Made by a program: the position numbers and the translations under genes
Part shown: positions 25,218 to 34,459 of the stretch, in pieces
Numbering within the stretch: the stretch's first letter is position 1
Layout of the letters: every line of letters begins with the position of its first letter
The notes under the pieces: model-generated
What the model was told of the DNA's origin: nothing
The model's input: only the letters and a program-made list of their open reading frames with translations
Database searches by the model: none
Assembly (NCBI RefSeq): GCF_002786295.1
Contig: NZ_PGTC01000017.1
Span: forward strand, 372,001-436,000
Length of the DNA: 64,000 nt
Origin: Pseudooceanicola marinus
Lineage (GTDB): Bacteria; Pseudomonadota; Alphaproteobacteria; Rhodobacterales; Rhodobacteraceae
Reading direction: 5' to 3'

Positions 25218-25955
25218 TCACAGCATGGCCATGCCGCCATTGACGTGGAGCGTGGTGCCGGTGACATAGCCCGCCTCGGGGCTGGCCAGGTAGAGAACGG
25301 CGGTCGCGATCTCCTCGGGCGTGCCCATGCGGCCGGCGGGAATCTGCGCGTCGATCTTGGCCTTCTGGTCATCGTTCAGCTTTTCGGTCATCGCGGTGGC
25401 GATGAAACCGGGTGCCACGCAGTTGGCGGTGATGCCGCGGCTGGCGACCTCGTAGGCGATGGACTTGGTCATGCCGACCATGCCGGCCTTGGCGGCGGCA
25501 TAGTTCACCTGGCCCGGGTTGCCGGTGGCGCCGACGATCGAGCTGATGTTGACGATGCGGCCCCAGCGGGACTTCATCATCGGGCGCATCACGCCGCGGC
25601 ACAGGCGCATGGTGGCGGTCAGGTTGATGTCGATCACCGACTGCCAATCCTCGTCGCTCATCCGCATGAAGATCTGGTCGCGGGTGATCCCGGCGTTGTT
25701 GACCAGAATGTCGAGGCCACCCATGGCGGCGATGGCCGCCTTGGGCAGGTTGTCCACGGCTTCGGCGTCAGAGAGGTTGCAGGGCAGCACATGGGCGCGT
25801 TCGCCCAGTTCCGCGGCCAGTTCCTGCAGGGGGGCCTCGCGCGTGCCGCTCAGGCCGACCGTTGCGCCTGCACCGTGCAGCGCCTTGGCGATCGCGCCGC
25901 CGATCCCACCGCTGGCGCCGGTCACCAGCGCCACCTTGCCCGTCAGATCAAACAT
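25218..25955 (-). CDS. fabG: 3-oxoacyl-ACP reductase
   Basis: 245 aa short-chain dehydrogenase, NADPH-dependent reduction of beta-ketoacyl-ACP. Rossmann motif LVTGASGGIGGAIAKAL at the N terminus, NNAGITRD, catalytic Ser in IVNISSIVGATGNPGQ and the YxxxK in VNYAAAKAGMVGMTK, and the C-terminal GYVTGTTLHVNGGM typical of FabG. It lies between fabD and acpP, 109 bp after the fabD stop. Confidence 0.97.
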   Translation of the reverse strand: MFDLTGKVALVTGASGGIGGAIAKALHGAGATVGLSGTREAPLQELAAELGERAHVLPCNLSDAEAVDNLPKAAIAAMGGLDILVNNAGITRDQIFMRMSDEDWQSVIDINLTATMRLCRGVMRPMMKSRWGRIVNISSIVGATGNPGQVNYAAAKAGMVGMTKSIAYEVASRGITANCVAPGFIATAMTEKLNDDQKAKIDAQIPAGRMGTPEEIATAVLYLASPEAGYVTGTTLHVNGGMAML

Positions 25956-26064
25956 TCTTCAAACTCCTTTACCGCAGGGCGCCGGCACGGGGCGTGCCAC
26001 CCTGCCCATTGCTGGCTGAAATATACTCTGCGGCCCGACGACTGATGCCCCCGGGCCGGTCAAC

Positions 26065-27003
26065 TCACTCGGCGGGGGTCATCACCGCGCGCACCTCGTC
26101 GGGGGTACCGACCTGTTTGCAGGCGATGGATTTCTCGATGCGGCGGATCATACCCGAAAGCGCCTTGCCCGCGCCGATCTCCCAGATCTCGGTGACGCCC
26201 TGCCCGGCCATCCAGGCCACGCTTTCGCGCCAGCGGACCGATCCGGTGACCTGCTCGACCAGCAGCGCCTTGATCTCGGCGGGGTCGGTGACGGCCTCGG
26301 CACGCACGTTGGCGACCAGGGGCACGGCGGGGGCTTTGAATTCCACCTCTGCCAGGGCCTCCTGCATCGCCTCGGCGGCGGGCTGCATCAGGGCGCAGTG
26401 GAAGGGGGCGGAGACGGGCAACAGCACGGCGCGCTTGGCGCCGCGGCCCTTGGCGATCTCCACCGCGCGCTCCACGGCGGCCTTGTTGCCGGAGATCACG
26501 ACCTGGCTGGGGTCGTTGTCGTTCGCGGCCTGGCAGACCTCGCCCTGGGCCGCTTCGGACGCAACCGCAGCGGCGGTGTCGAAATCGAGGCCCAGAAGCG
26601 CGGCCATGGCGCCTTCGCCCACGGGCACGGCGGCCTGCATGGCGCGGCCCCGGATGCGCAGCAGACGCGCGGCATCGGCGATGGAGACGCTGCCGGCAGC
26701 CGCCAGGGCGGAATATTCGCCCAGCGAATGCCCCGCGACGAAGGCCGCGCTGTCCAGCGTCAGCCCCTCGGCTTCCAGCGCGCGGAAGGCGGCCAGAGAG
26801 GTTGCCATAAGCGCCGGCTGGGCGTTCTCGGTCAGGGTCAGCTCCTCGGCCTCACCGGACCAGATCAGCGCCGACAGGTCCTGGCCCAGGGCCTCGTTCA
26901 CCTCGTCGAAGACGGCCTGCGCCTGCGGATAGCTCTCCGCCAGGGCCTGGCCCATCCCGATGGTCTGTGCCCCCTGCCCGGGGAAGACAAATGCACGGCT
27001 CAT
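26065..27003 (-). CDS. fabD: malonyl-CoA:ACP transacylase
   Basis: 312 aa. Loads malonyl groups onto ACP for fatty acid elongation. N-terminal FVFPGQGAQTIGMGQAL, nucleophile Ser in FVAGHSLGEYSALAAAG, catalytic His in PVSAPFHCALMQPAAEAM, and the C-terminal VTEIWEIGAGKALSGM are all standard. The ATG at 27003 is preceded by GAAGGAGGCGGTC. First gene of the fabD-fabG-acpP-X-fabF-mltG row, all on the minus strand. Confidence 0.97.
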   Translation of the reverse strand: MSRAFVFPGQGAQTIGMGQALAESYPQAQAVFDEVNEALGQDLSALIWSGEAEELTLTENAQPALMATSLAAFRALEAEGLTLDSAAFVAGHSLGEYSALAAAGSVSIADAARLLRIRGRAMQAAVPVGEGAMAALLGLDFDTAAAVASEAAQGEVCQAANDNDPSQVVISGNKAAVERAVEIAKGRGAKRAVLLPVSAPFHCALMQPAAEAMQEALAEVEFKAPAVPLVANVRAEAVTDPAEIKALLVEQVTGSVRWRESVAWMAGQGVTEIWEIGAGKALSGMIRRIEKSIACKQVGTPDEVRAVMTPAE

Positions 27004-27192
27004 GACCGCCTCCTTCTTCCGTGTTTACGGTGTTCTCTCGCTTTCGGTTGCGCCGCCAGATAGCCGCTGCGGCCCTGCATGGCAATCGAAAGCGGCGCCG
27101 CAGAGCGGCGAAAGCGGGCCTGCGCCGGGGCATCCGTTGACGTAGGGGCTGCCGCGCACGGGCCCTTCCGGGGGTCACGCCCTGCTCACGTC

Positions 27193-27244
27193 CCAATCAC
27201 GTTGGCCAGTCACCTTGGCCAGTCACGTCGGCCAATCACTTTGG
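27193..27244 (+). repeat. four tandem 13-bp repeats
   Basis: Four uninterrupted 13-mers: CCAATCACGTTGG, CCAGTCACCTTGG, CCAGTCACGTCGG, CCAATCACTTTGG. Each has the form CCARTCACNTYGG, with semi-palindromic ends (CCA...TGG). They lie in the 390-bp gap between fabD and the cytochrome b561 gene, about 150 bp upstream of the latter. No gene is visible elsewhere in that gap. Confidence 0.85.
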
Positions 27245-27393
27245 CGGCAGGCGAACCGGCATGGATGCACATCAACTGCGCGGGCCATGGGAATTGTGCC
27301 ATGCTGCAGCGCAGATAAATTCGGGCCGAACCATCATTGCCATCCGTGCCGCGCCTGCCGCCGCCGGATCGAGATCGAGACCGAGGACAGCCG

Positions 27394-28620
27394 ATGCCCC
27401 TTTCAGATTCCCCCGCTCACTACGGCGCGGTCACCCGTGCCATCCACTGGCTGACCGCGCTGCTGATCCTGCTGGCCTGGCCCCTGGGCCTCTACGCCCA
27501 CGCCCTGGCCGAGGAGATCCCCCATCTGACCGGGGCCGAGCAGGCCGCGCGGGTGACGCTGACCGCCACGCTGTTTTCCGTGCACAAGACCATGGGCGTG
27601 GCCGTGGTGCTGGTGTCGGTCCTGCGCCTGCTCTGGGCCTGGGTGCAGCCGCGCCCCGGGCTGGTCAAAGGGGACCACAAGACCGAAGCCCTGGCGGCGG
27701 AAACCGTGCACTACCTTCTCTACGCGCTGCTGATCGCCGTGCCGGTGACGGGCTGGATCCACCATGCCGCCACCGCGGGCTTCGCCCCGATCCTGTGGCC
27801 CTTCGGGCAGTCCCTGCCCTTCGTGCCGCAAAGCGAAACCGTCGCGGCCCTCTTCACCACTCTGCACTGGGCACTGGCCTGGGCCTTGGCGGTGGTGCTG
27901 GTGCTGCATATCGCCGGCGCGCTGAAACACCATGTGATCGACCGGGACGCCACCCTGCGCCGGATGCTGCGCGGCGCTGCCGTGGAAGGCAGCGCGACCC
28001 AGCCCGGCCACGCCCTGCCCGCCGGGGCCGCCCTGGTGCTGCTGCTGGCCGTGGCCGGCGCCGGCATCGCCCTGCGCCCCTCCGCCCCCGAGGCCGCCGG
28101 CAGCGCCCCGGCGCCCGCGCTTCAGGCCGCCCAAGGGGGCGACTGGCAGGTGACCGAAGGCGCCCTGTCGCTGGCGGTCACCCAGTTCGGCAATGTTGTC
28201 GAAGGCCAGTTCGCCGACTGGACCGCCGAGATCGAATGGGACGAGGACGCGGCACCCGGCGTCGCGGGCCATGTCACGGTGACAGTCTCGATCCCCTCTC
28301 TGACGCTTGGCTCCGTCACCTCCCAGGCGCTTGGCGGCGACTTCCTGGCGGCCGAGGAGCATCCCACGGCCATCTTCGACGCCGACCTGCTGAAGCTGGA
28401 GAACGGCGGCCAGCGCGCCGAGGGCACCCTGACCCTGCGCGGCGAAACCGCGCCCCTCGCCTTCCCCTTCGAGCTGGCGATCGACGGCGACAGCGCCACC
28501 GCCTCGGCCGACTTTACCCTCGACCGCCGCGACTTCGGCGTGGGCGCGGGGATGACCGACGAAAGCTCCGTCGCCTTTGCCGTCTCCGGCGGGTTCGAGC
28601 TGACCGCGGTCCGCGACTGA
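27394..28620 (+). CDS. cytochrome b561 fused to a YceI domain
   Basis: 408 aa from ATG 27394 (GAGGACAGCCG before it). Residues about 5-190 are a di-haem cytochrome b561 with four membrane helices and the haem histidines in VTRAIHWLTALL, FSVHKTMGVAVV, TVHYLLYALLIAV and VLHIAGALKHHV. After a further hydrophobic helix (AGAALVLLLAVAGAGIAL) residues about 240-405 form a YceI-like lipocalin-fold domain, exposed to the periplasm. YceI proteins bind polyisoprenoid or quinone-like ligands, so electron transfer between the haem domain and a lipid ligand is a fair inference. A separate YceI gene lies just downstream on the other strand. Confidence 0.92.
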   Translation: MPLSDSPAHYGAVTRAIHWLTALLILLAWPLGLYAHALAEEIPHLTGAEQAARVTLTATLFSVHKTMGVAVVLVSVLRLLWAWVQPRPGLVKGDHKTEALAAETVHYLLYALLIAVPVTGWIHHAATAGFAPILWPFGQSLPFVPQSETVAALFTTLHWALAWALAVVLVLHIAGALKHHVIDRDATLRRMLRGAAVEGSATQPGHALPAGAALVLLLAVAGAGIALRPSAPEAAGSAPAPALQAAQGGDWQVTEGALSLAVTQFGNVVEGQFADWTAEIEWDEDAAPGVAGHVTVTVSIPSLTLGSVTSQALGGDFLAAEEHPTAIFDADLLKLENGGQRAEGTLTLRGETAPLAFPFELAIDGDSATASADFTLDRRDFGVGAGMTDESSVAFAVSGGFELTAVRD

Positions 28621-28653
28621 CCGGGCCTTCCTCTCCCTTCTTAGCCAGCGGTG

Positions 28654-28681
28654 AAAAGGGCGGCCTTCGGGGCGCCCTTTT
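28654..28681 (+). terminator. intrinsic terminator of the b561-YceI gene
   Basis: AAAAGGGCG, 10-nt loop, CGCCCTTTT; 33 bp after the stop. Confidence 0.8.
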
Positions 28682-28989
28682 CCTGTCGGACAGGGACGTG
28701 AAAGGATCGTTCCTGCGTCGCCCCATGGCTTGCGGTACGCAAGCGTCGCGCACGAAAGCCATGGCGACAGCTCGGCACGGGAGGGCTAAAGCGCCGTCCC
28801 CCTGATCCTGGCACCGACATGCAGTCACAGAAACCTCCGCGGCCTGTCCAACCACCGCCGCGGCGTACCGGGCAGCTGCGGGACCTGTGGGTAACGCCAG
28901 CGCCCACCTCACCAACCGAACCAGCCTAGCCCCCCGATCTGGCGACGGTCCGCTCTCGGAGATGCCCCCCGGCGCCCTTACGCCAACCC
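28682..28989. other. gene-free stretch
   Basis: Between two terminators that face each other. Short frames here have no RBS and unconvincing composition. I see no repeat or RNA gene in it. Confidence 0.6.
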
Positions 28990-29018
28990 AAAAGGGCCGC
29001 CCCTTTCGGGACGGCCCT
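28990..29018 (-). terminator. intrinsic terminator of yceI
   Basis: Minus strand AGGGCCGTCCC, loop GAAA, GGGGCGGCCCT then TTT; 57 bp after the yceI stop. Confidence 0.8.
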
Positions 29019-29075
29019 CTCCGGCGGCCAGCAGTAGGGATGCACTCCCGACCGCAGGACCCTGATGTCAGGGGA

Positions 29076-29651
29076 TCACTCGGCCTGCATGGCCTCGATG
29101 GAGATCTCGATTTCCACCTCGTCGCCGACGTAGGGGGCGAACATGCCCATGTCGTAGTCGGAACGCAGCACGGTGGTGGTGGCGTCGAAGCCGGCCCACT
29201 GCTTGCCTTCCATCGGATGCTCGCCCAGCTGGTTCAGCTTGGCGTCCAGCACGACCTCGTTGGTCACGCCGTTGATGGTCAGGTCGCCGGTGATCAGGCC
29301 GGTGTCCTCGCCGGTCACTTCGATCGAGGTCGAGGTGAACGACACGTTGTCGTTTTCGTCGGCGCCGAAGAAGTCACCGGTCAGGAAGTGCTTTGTACGG
29401 ACGTCGATGCCGGTCAGCAGCGAGGAGGCCGGGAAGGCCACTTCGACGGAGGAGGCGGCGGGGTCTTCGGCGTCGAACATGATCGTGCCGTCAAAGCCCG
29501 AGAACATGCCGAAACCGGTGGAGAAGCCCAGGTGGTTGTAGTGGAACACGATCTGGGTGTGGGTGTTGTCCAGCGTGTATTCCACCGGCTCCGCAACGGC
29601 AGCGGTCGCGGCGGCAAGCGTCAGGGCGGAGCCGAGCAGCAGTTTCTTCAT
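29076..29651 (-). CDS. YceI family periplasmic polyisoprenoid-binding protein
   Basis: 191 aa with a Sec signal peptide (MKKLLLGSALTLAAATAAVAEPVEYTL, cleavage after AVA). Mature YceI fold: YTLDNTHTQIVFHYNHLGFSTGFGMF, then the FPASSLLTGIDVRTKHFLTGDFFGAD block, GDLTINGVTNEVVLDAKLN and AGFDATTTVLRSDYDMGMFAP. It is a secreted lipocalin-like protein; family members bind isoprenoids. It may act with the b561-YceI membrane protein encoded 455 bp away on the opposite strand. Confidence 0.93.
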   Translation of the reverse strand: MKKLLLGSALTLAAATAAVAEPVEYTLDNTHTQIVFHYNHLGFSTGFGMFSGFDGTIMFDAEDPAASSVEVAFPASSLLTGIDVRTKHFLTGDFFGADENDNVSFTSTSIEVTGEDTGLITGDLTINGVTNEVVLDAKLNQLGEHPMEGKQWAGFDATTTVLRSDYDMGMFAPYVGDEVEIEISIEAMQAE

Positions 29652-29717
29652 GGGGTCCTATCCTCCTTCGGGGGATGCGTTTTTCGATGGAGCCAAAGTT
29701 GCTGCGATGCCGCGTGA

Positions 29718-29758
29718 TCGCAATTCCACAGAAGCCCACAGGGTCTGTGGAATTGCGA
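29718..29758. repeat. perfect 15-bp inverted repeat upstream of yceI
   Basis: TCGCAATTCCACAGA (29718-29732) and TCTGTGGAATTGCGA (29744-29758), with an 11-bp spacer. It is 66 bp upstream of the yceI start. No T run follows. It is a candidate operator for yceI or a stable cruciform. Confidence 0.7.
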
Positions 29759-29827
29759 ACATCGCGACGCGGAATGCCGCCTATCCGTGCGCCGCCTCCC
29801 CCTTTAGAACGAGCTCCGGTCAAACCG

Positions 29828-29876
29828 GGCGGGGGTCAGCCCCCGCACTCCGGGATACTTCCAACAACGAGAAGAG
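29828..29876 (-). repeat. 3'-end repeat element, copy B
   Basis: GGCGGGGGTCAGCCCCCGC followed by CTCCGGGATACTTCCAAC and a purine tract (GAGAAGAGG). Same architecture as copy A at 23733. Here no gene ends next to it. The remaining gene-free DNA to rpsF (30057) shows no ORF I would support. Confidence 0.5.
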
Positions 29877-30056
29877 GGGTCCCGCTCCCGGCGATCCGGC
29901 TGCGGCGGGTCACGGCGCTTGCCCTTTTGGGGGAAGGGCTGTAAGGGGAGGCCTCCTTCCGCAGGATATATGAACCGCGCAGTCTCTCGTGGACGGGTCG
30001 CGGAAGGACTTGGGACCCGCCCTTTGAAATGCGCCTCGACAGAAACAGGAGTGCAC

Positions 30057-30410
30057 ATGCCGCTTTACGAGCATGTCTTCATCGCGCGCCAGGACCTTTC
30101 CAACGCGCAGGCCGAAGGTCTCATCGAACATTTCGGCGCCGTCCTTTCCGACAACGGCGGCAAGCTGGTTGATCACGAATACTGGGGCGTCAAGACGATG
30201 GCCTACAAGATCAACAAGAACCGCAAGGGCCACTACGCCTTCCTGAAGTCGGACGCCCCGTCCGCCGCCATCCAGGAAATGGAACGCCTGATGCGTCTGC
30301 ATGACGACGTGATGCGCGTCCTGACCATCAAGGTCGACGAGCACGCCGAGGGCCCCTCGGTCCAGATGCAGAAACGCGACGAGCGCGAAGAGCGCCGCGG
30401 TCGCCGCTGA
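30057..30410 (+). CDS. rpsF: 30S ribosomal protein S6
   Basis: 117 aa. MPLYEHVFIARQDLSNAQAEGLIEHF start, central DHEYWGVKTMAYKINKNRKGHYAFL and a charged C-terminal tail (KRDEREERRGRR). Platform protein of the small subunit, binds S18. ATG 30057 follows ACAGGAGTGCAC; the longer open frame from 29919 is not used. First gene of rpsF-rpsR-rplI, 26 bp before rpsR. Confidence 0.98.
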   Translation: MPLYEHVFIARQDLSNAQAEGLIEHFGAVLSDNGGKLVDHEYWGVKTMAYKINKNRKGHYAFLKSDAPSAAIQEMERLMRLHDDVMRVLTIKVDEHAEGPSVQMQKRDEREERRGRR

Positions 30411-30436
30411 TCAGCCTGACAGAAAGGACATAAACC

Positions 30437-30664
30437 ATGGCCGCAAAACCGTTTTTCCGTCGCCGGAAGGTCTGCCCGTTCTCCGGTGAGAACGCGCCCA
30501 AGATCGACTACAAGGACACCCGTCTGCTGCAGCGCTACATCTCCGAGCGTGGCAAGATCGTGCCCTCCCGCATCACCGCCGTCTCGGCAAAGAAGCAGCG
30601 TGAACTGGCCCGTGCCATCAAGCGTGCCCGCTTCCTCGCCCTGCTGCCCTACGCCGTGAAGTAA
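30437..30664 (+). CDS. rpsR: 30S ribosomal protein S18
   Basis: 75 aa, strongly basic. [67 protein letters not shown] is the standard S18 sequence, with the single cysteine in the CPFS motif. RBS AGAAAGGACATAAACC. It lies 12 bp before rplI. Confidence 0.98.
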   Translation: MAAKPFFRRRKVCPFSGENAPKIDYKDTRLLQRYISERGKIVPSRITAVSAKKQRELARAIKRARFLALLPYAVK

Positions 30665-30676
30665 GGAGCGATACCA

Positions 30677-31291
30677 ATGGAAGTCATCCTTCTCGAACGC
30701 GTCGCCAAGCTCGGCCAGATGGGCGACGTCGTCTCCGTCAAGCCCGGCTACGCCCGCAACTACCTGCTGCTGCAGGGCAAGGCGCTGACCGCCTCCAAGG
30801 AAAACATTGCTCACTTCGAAGCGCAGAAAGCGCAGCTCGAAGCGAACAACCTGGAGACCAAGAAAGAAGCCGAAGCCCTGGGCGAGAAACTCGACGGTCA
30901 GAAGTTCGTCGTGATTCGCGCAGCCTCCGACGGCGGCAACCTCTACGGCTCCGTGTCTCCGCGTGACGTGGCAAACGTCGCCACCGAGAACGGCTACACC
31001 GTCGAGCGCAAGCAGGTCATCATCCCCGATCCCATCAAGGAACTGGGCCTGCACACCGCCGTCGTGCACCTGCACCCGGAAGTGGAAGTCGAAGTGATCC
31101 TGAATGTCGCGCGTTCCCCCGAGGAAGCCGAGATCCAGGCACAGGGCAAGTCCATCCAGGAACTGGCTGCCGAGGAAGAAGCCGCCGCAGAGTTCGAGAT
31201 CTCCGAACTCTTCGACGACCTCGGCTCTGCCGCCTCCGACGACGACGAGGGCGACGCCCCCGCCGCAGCGACCTCGGAGGACGAGGACTGA
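30677..31291 (+). CDS. rplI: 50S ribosomal protein L9
   Basis: 204 aa. N-terminal rRNA-binding domain [31 protein letters not shown], long connecting helix, then the C-terminal domain ([40 protein letters not shown]). A roughly 50-residue acidic tail ([27 protein letters not shown]...) makes it longer than the about 150 aa of E. coli L9; such tails are common in Rhodobacterales. The operon ends in a terminator at 31318. Confidence 0.97.
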   Translation: MEVILLERVAKLGQMGDVVSVKPGYARNYLLLQGKALTASKENIAHFEAQKAQLEANNLETKKEAEALGEKLDGQKFVVIRAASDGGNLYGSVSPRDVANVATENGYTVERKQVIIPDPIKELGLHTAVVHLHPEVEVEVILNVARSPEEAEIQAQGKSIQELAAEEEAAAEFEISELFDDLGSAASDDDEGDAPAAATSEDED

Positions 31292-31317
31292 TCCTCGCGT
31301 CTTCGCGTGAAATCATG

Positions 31318-31346
31318 AGCCGCGCCCCCCTGGGGCGCGGCTTTTT
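31318..31346 (+). terminator. intrinsic terminator of the rpsF-rpsR-rplI operon
   Basis: AGCCGCGCCCC, 3-nt loop, GGGGCGCGGCT then TTTT; 26 bp after the rplI stop. Confidence 0.9.
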
Positions 31347-31408
31347 CGTGGCGGCGACCGCCCCGGGCCAAGGGGCTTGCCCCCTCGCCCGTGACCAGGC
31401 AGCCCCCC

Positions 31409-32858
<1,450 letters not shown>

Positions 32859-33338
32859 ATGCTCGACCCCAGAGACAAGCGTCTGCTGCTGGCCCTGCAA
32901 CGTGATGCGCGCCGCACCAATGCCGATCTCGCCGAGGAGGTGGGGCTGTCGCTCTCGGCCTGCGCCAAGCGCGTGGCGCGGCTCTGGGCGGAGGGCTACC
33001 TGGCCCGGGCGGTGGCGCTGATCGACCGCCGCCGGTTCCGCAAGCCCGTTTCGGCGGCAGTGCTGGTCACGTTGACCGCGCCCAAGGCCTCGGTCAGCCA
33101 GGACTTCGCCCGTCGCATCACCGCCTGCGAACAGGTCACCCAGGTGCATGCGGTCACGGGGGAATTCGACTTCCTGCTGATCGTTCAGGAACGCTCGATC
33201 GACGCATACCACGACTTCGCCCAGGAGGTGTTCGGCGAATGGCCTTCGGTCGCCTCCTATCGGACGAACTTCCTGCTGCGGTCCTTCAAGAACGAGAACA
33301 CCCTGCCCGCCTTCTGCCTGACCGAGGTCGAGGACTGA
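32859..33338 (+). CDS. Lrp/AsnC family transcriptional regulator
   Basis: 159 aa. N-terminal winged HTH (LDPRDKRLLLALQRDARRTNADLAEEVGLSLSACAKRVARL) and C-terminal RAM ligand domain (QVTQVHAVTGEFDFLLIVQERSIDAYHDFAQEVF) ending with the usual SFKNENTLP. Start at ATG 32859 after GGAGAGAGAA. It is transcribed away from dgdA, which suggests local control of that gene by an amino acid ligand. The family match is certain; target and ligand are inferred. Confidence 0.93.
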   Translation: MLDPRDKRLLLALQRDARRTNADLAEEVGLSLSACAKRVARLWAEGYLARAVALIDRRRFRKPVSAAVLVTLTAPKASVSQDFARRITACEQVTQVHAVTGEFDFLLIVQERSIDAYHDFAQEVFGEWPSVASYRTNFLLRSFKNENTLPAFCLTEVED

Positions 33339-33341
33339 GCC

Positions 33342-34160
33342 CTACTCGGCCGCCAGCGCCGCCTCTTGCCGCAGAGGATCCAGATCGGCCAGCAGGGGGA
33401 ACCGCTCTCGCAGCAGGCGCATCTGGAAGGATTTGAGCGGCTTCTCGGGCTTGAAGATCCCCCGGCTGTCGTTGCTGCCGTGGATCGAGCGCAGGTAGTA
33501 GAAGCGCATGTCGTTCACCACCCGGCTGGGGTGATGGATGGCCAGTTTGCTATGCGACACCAGATAGACATTGCGCGGGCTGTCGGGCCGGGCCAGCAGG
33601 GTCAGCCCGAGGTTGGTATAGGGCACATCCCGGGTGTAGTAGCCATAGCCGCCCCCCTTCTCGCTGACCAGAGAGACCCCGCGAGAGAAGGACAGGAAGC
33701 AATAGGGCCGATGCGGCGGCACGCGCGGAATGGCCAGTTCGGCCTCGCGGCGCAGTTCGGTCATGAAATCGACCGAGAGCGCATCGTCATCATCCAGAAC
33801 GATCTGAGCGACATGATCGTGGCCATGGCCCGCCACCAGTTCCTGCTGGATCTCGCGAAATACCTCGCCGGCCGTGGCCGGGGGCCTGGGGTAGACCCGC
33901 GCCCGATCGCCCAGCACATCACCGGCCGCTTCGCGCAAAAGCTTCAGGTGCTCCTTGGGCAGATCCTCGCTGGTCAGAATGCCCAGGACGAAATCCTTGT
34001 CCTCCTGGTCCCGCAGGGACGCCAAAGCGATCTGCTGGAACATCCGGAACCGCTCGGCAAGACGGTCGGGGTCAAACAGGATCGCCTTGTCCCGGCTGGC
34101 CTTGGACCGCCAGGCCGATGTCCCGAAATAAGAATAACGCATCTGCACAAATCGCAGCAT
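33342..34160 (-). CDS. putative rhamnosyltransferase-like (GT-A fold) protein
   Basis: 272 aa from MLRFVQMRYSYFGTSAWRSK; an in-frame ATG at 34190 is possible. It resembles the 'putative rhamnosyl transferase' family (PF11316 as I recall). A GT-A style acidic cluster is present (HVAQIVLDDDDALSVDFMTEL) along with VLGILTSEDLPKEHL near the N terminus and RLLRERFPLLADL at the end. Probably a cytoplasmic sugar transferase for a surface glycan; no other glycan genes are near. It converges on the AsnC-type gene with only 3 bp between stop codons. Sugar specificity cannot be inferred. Confidence 0.72.
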   Translation of the reverse strand: MLRFVQMRYSYFGTSAWRSKASRDKAILFDPDRLAERFRMFQQIALASLRDQEDKDFVLGILTSEDLPKEHLKLLREAAGDVLGDRARVYPRPPATAGEVFREIQQELVAGHGHDHVAQIVLDDDDALSVDFMTELRREAELAIPRVPPHRPYCFLSFSRGVSLVSEKGGGYGYYTRDVPYTNLGLTLLARPDSPRNVYLVSHSKLAIHHPSRVVNDMRFYYLRSIHGSNDSRGIFKPEKPLKSFQMRLLRERFPLLADLDPLRQEAALAAE

Positions 34161-34407
34161 CGGATCCGTCCCAGATCTGATTTGTCCCACGGCGCGCCCG
34201 GCGGCGCCTCATCCTGTCCCCAAGGTATCTGACCAGGCGCCGGACAGACTGACGTTATTAAGCACCATTTGCCCGACCCCATCAAGGTGACCTGAACGTA
34301 GACGTATGTACGCCAGGGTCCATCGCCTGGCGCGGCGGCGGTTTGACCTGGCCGGCACGAAAACCGCCTGCAGCGGGGGAAGCAAATCCAAGCCTGGCCC
34401 GAAACGT
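34161..34407. other. gene-free stretch between the glycosyltransferase-like gene and the tig terminator
   Basis: No supportable ORF. It has a short hairpin (GCCAGG...CCTGGC near 34311) and presumably the promoter of the minus-strand gene ending at 33342. Confidence 0.5.
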
Positions 34408-34433
34408 AAAAAGCCGCCCCGAGGGGCGGCTTT
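34408..34433 (-). terminator. intrinsic terminator of tig
   Basis: Minus strand AAAGCCGCCCC, 2-nt loop, GGGGCGGCTTT then TT; 26 bp after the tig stop. Confidence 0.88.
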
Positions 34434-34459
34434 CGCAAGAACTTAACTGGTGGGGCCGA

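Noticed and set aside
27193-27244. 13-bp repeats as a CRISPR array
   Set aside because: Units are too short and there are no spacers between them; no cas genes in the window.
29804-30058. 84-aa minus-strand frame upstream of rpsF
   Set aside because: Low-complexity Pro/Arg composition, no RBS, and it spans repeat element B.
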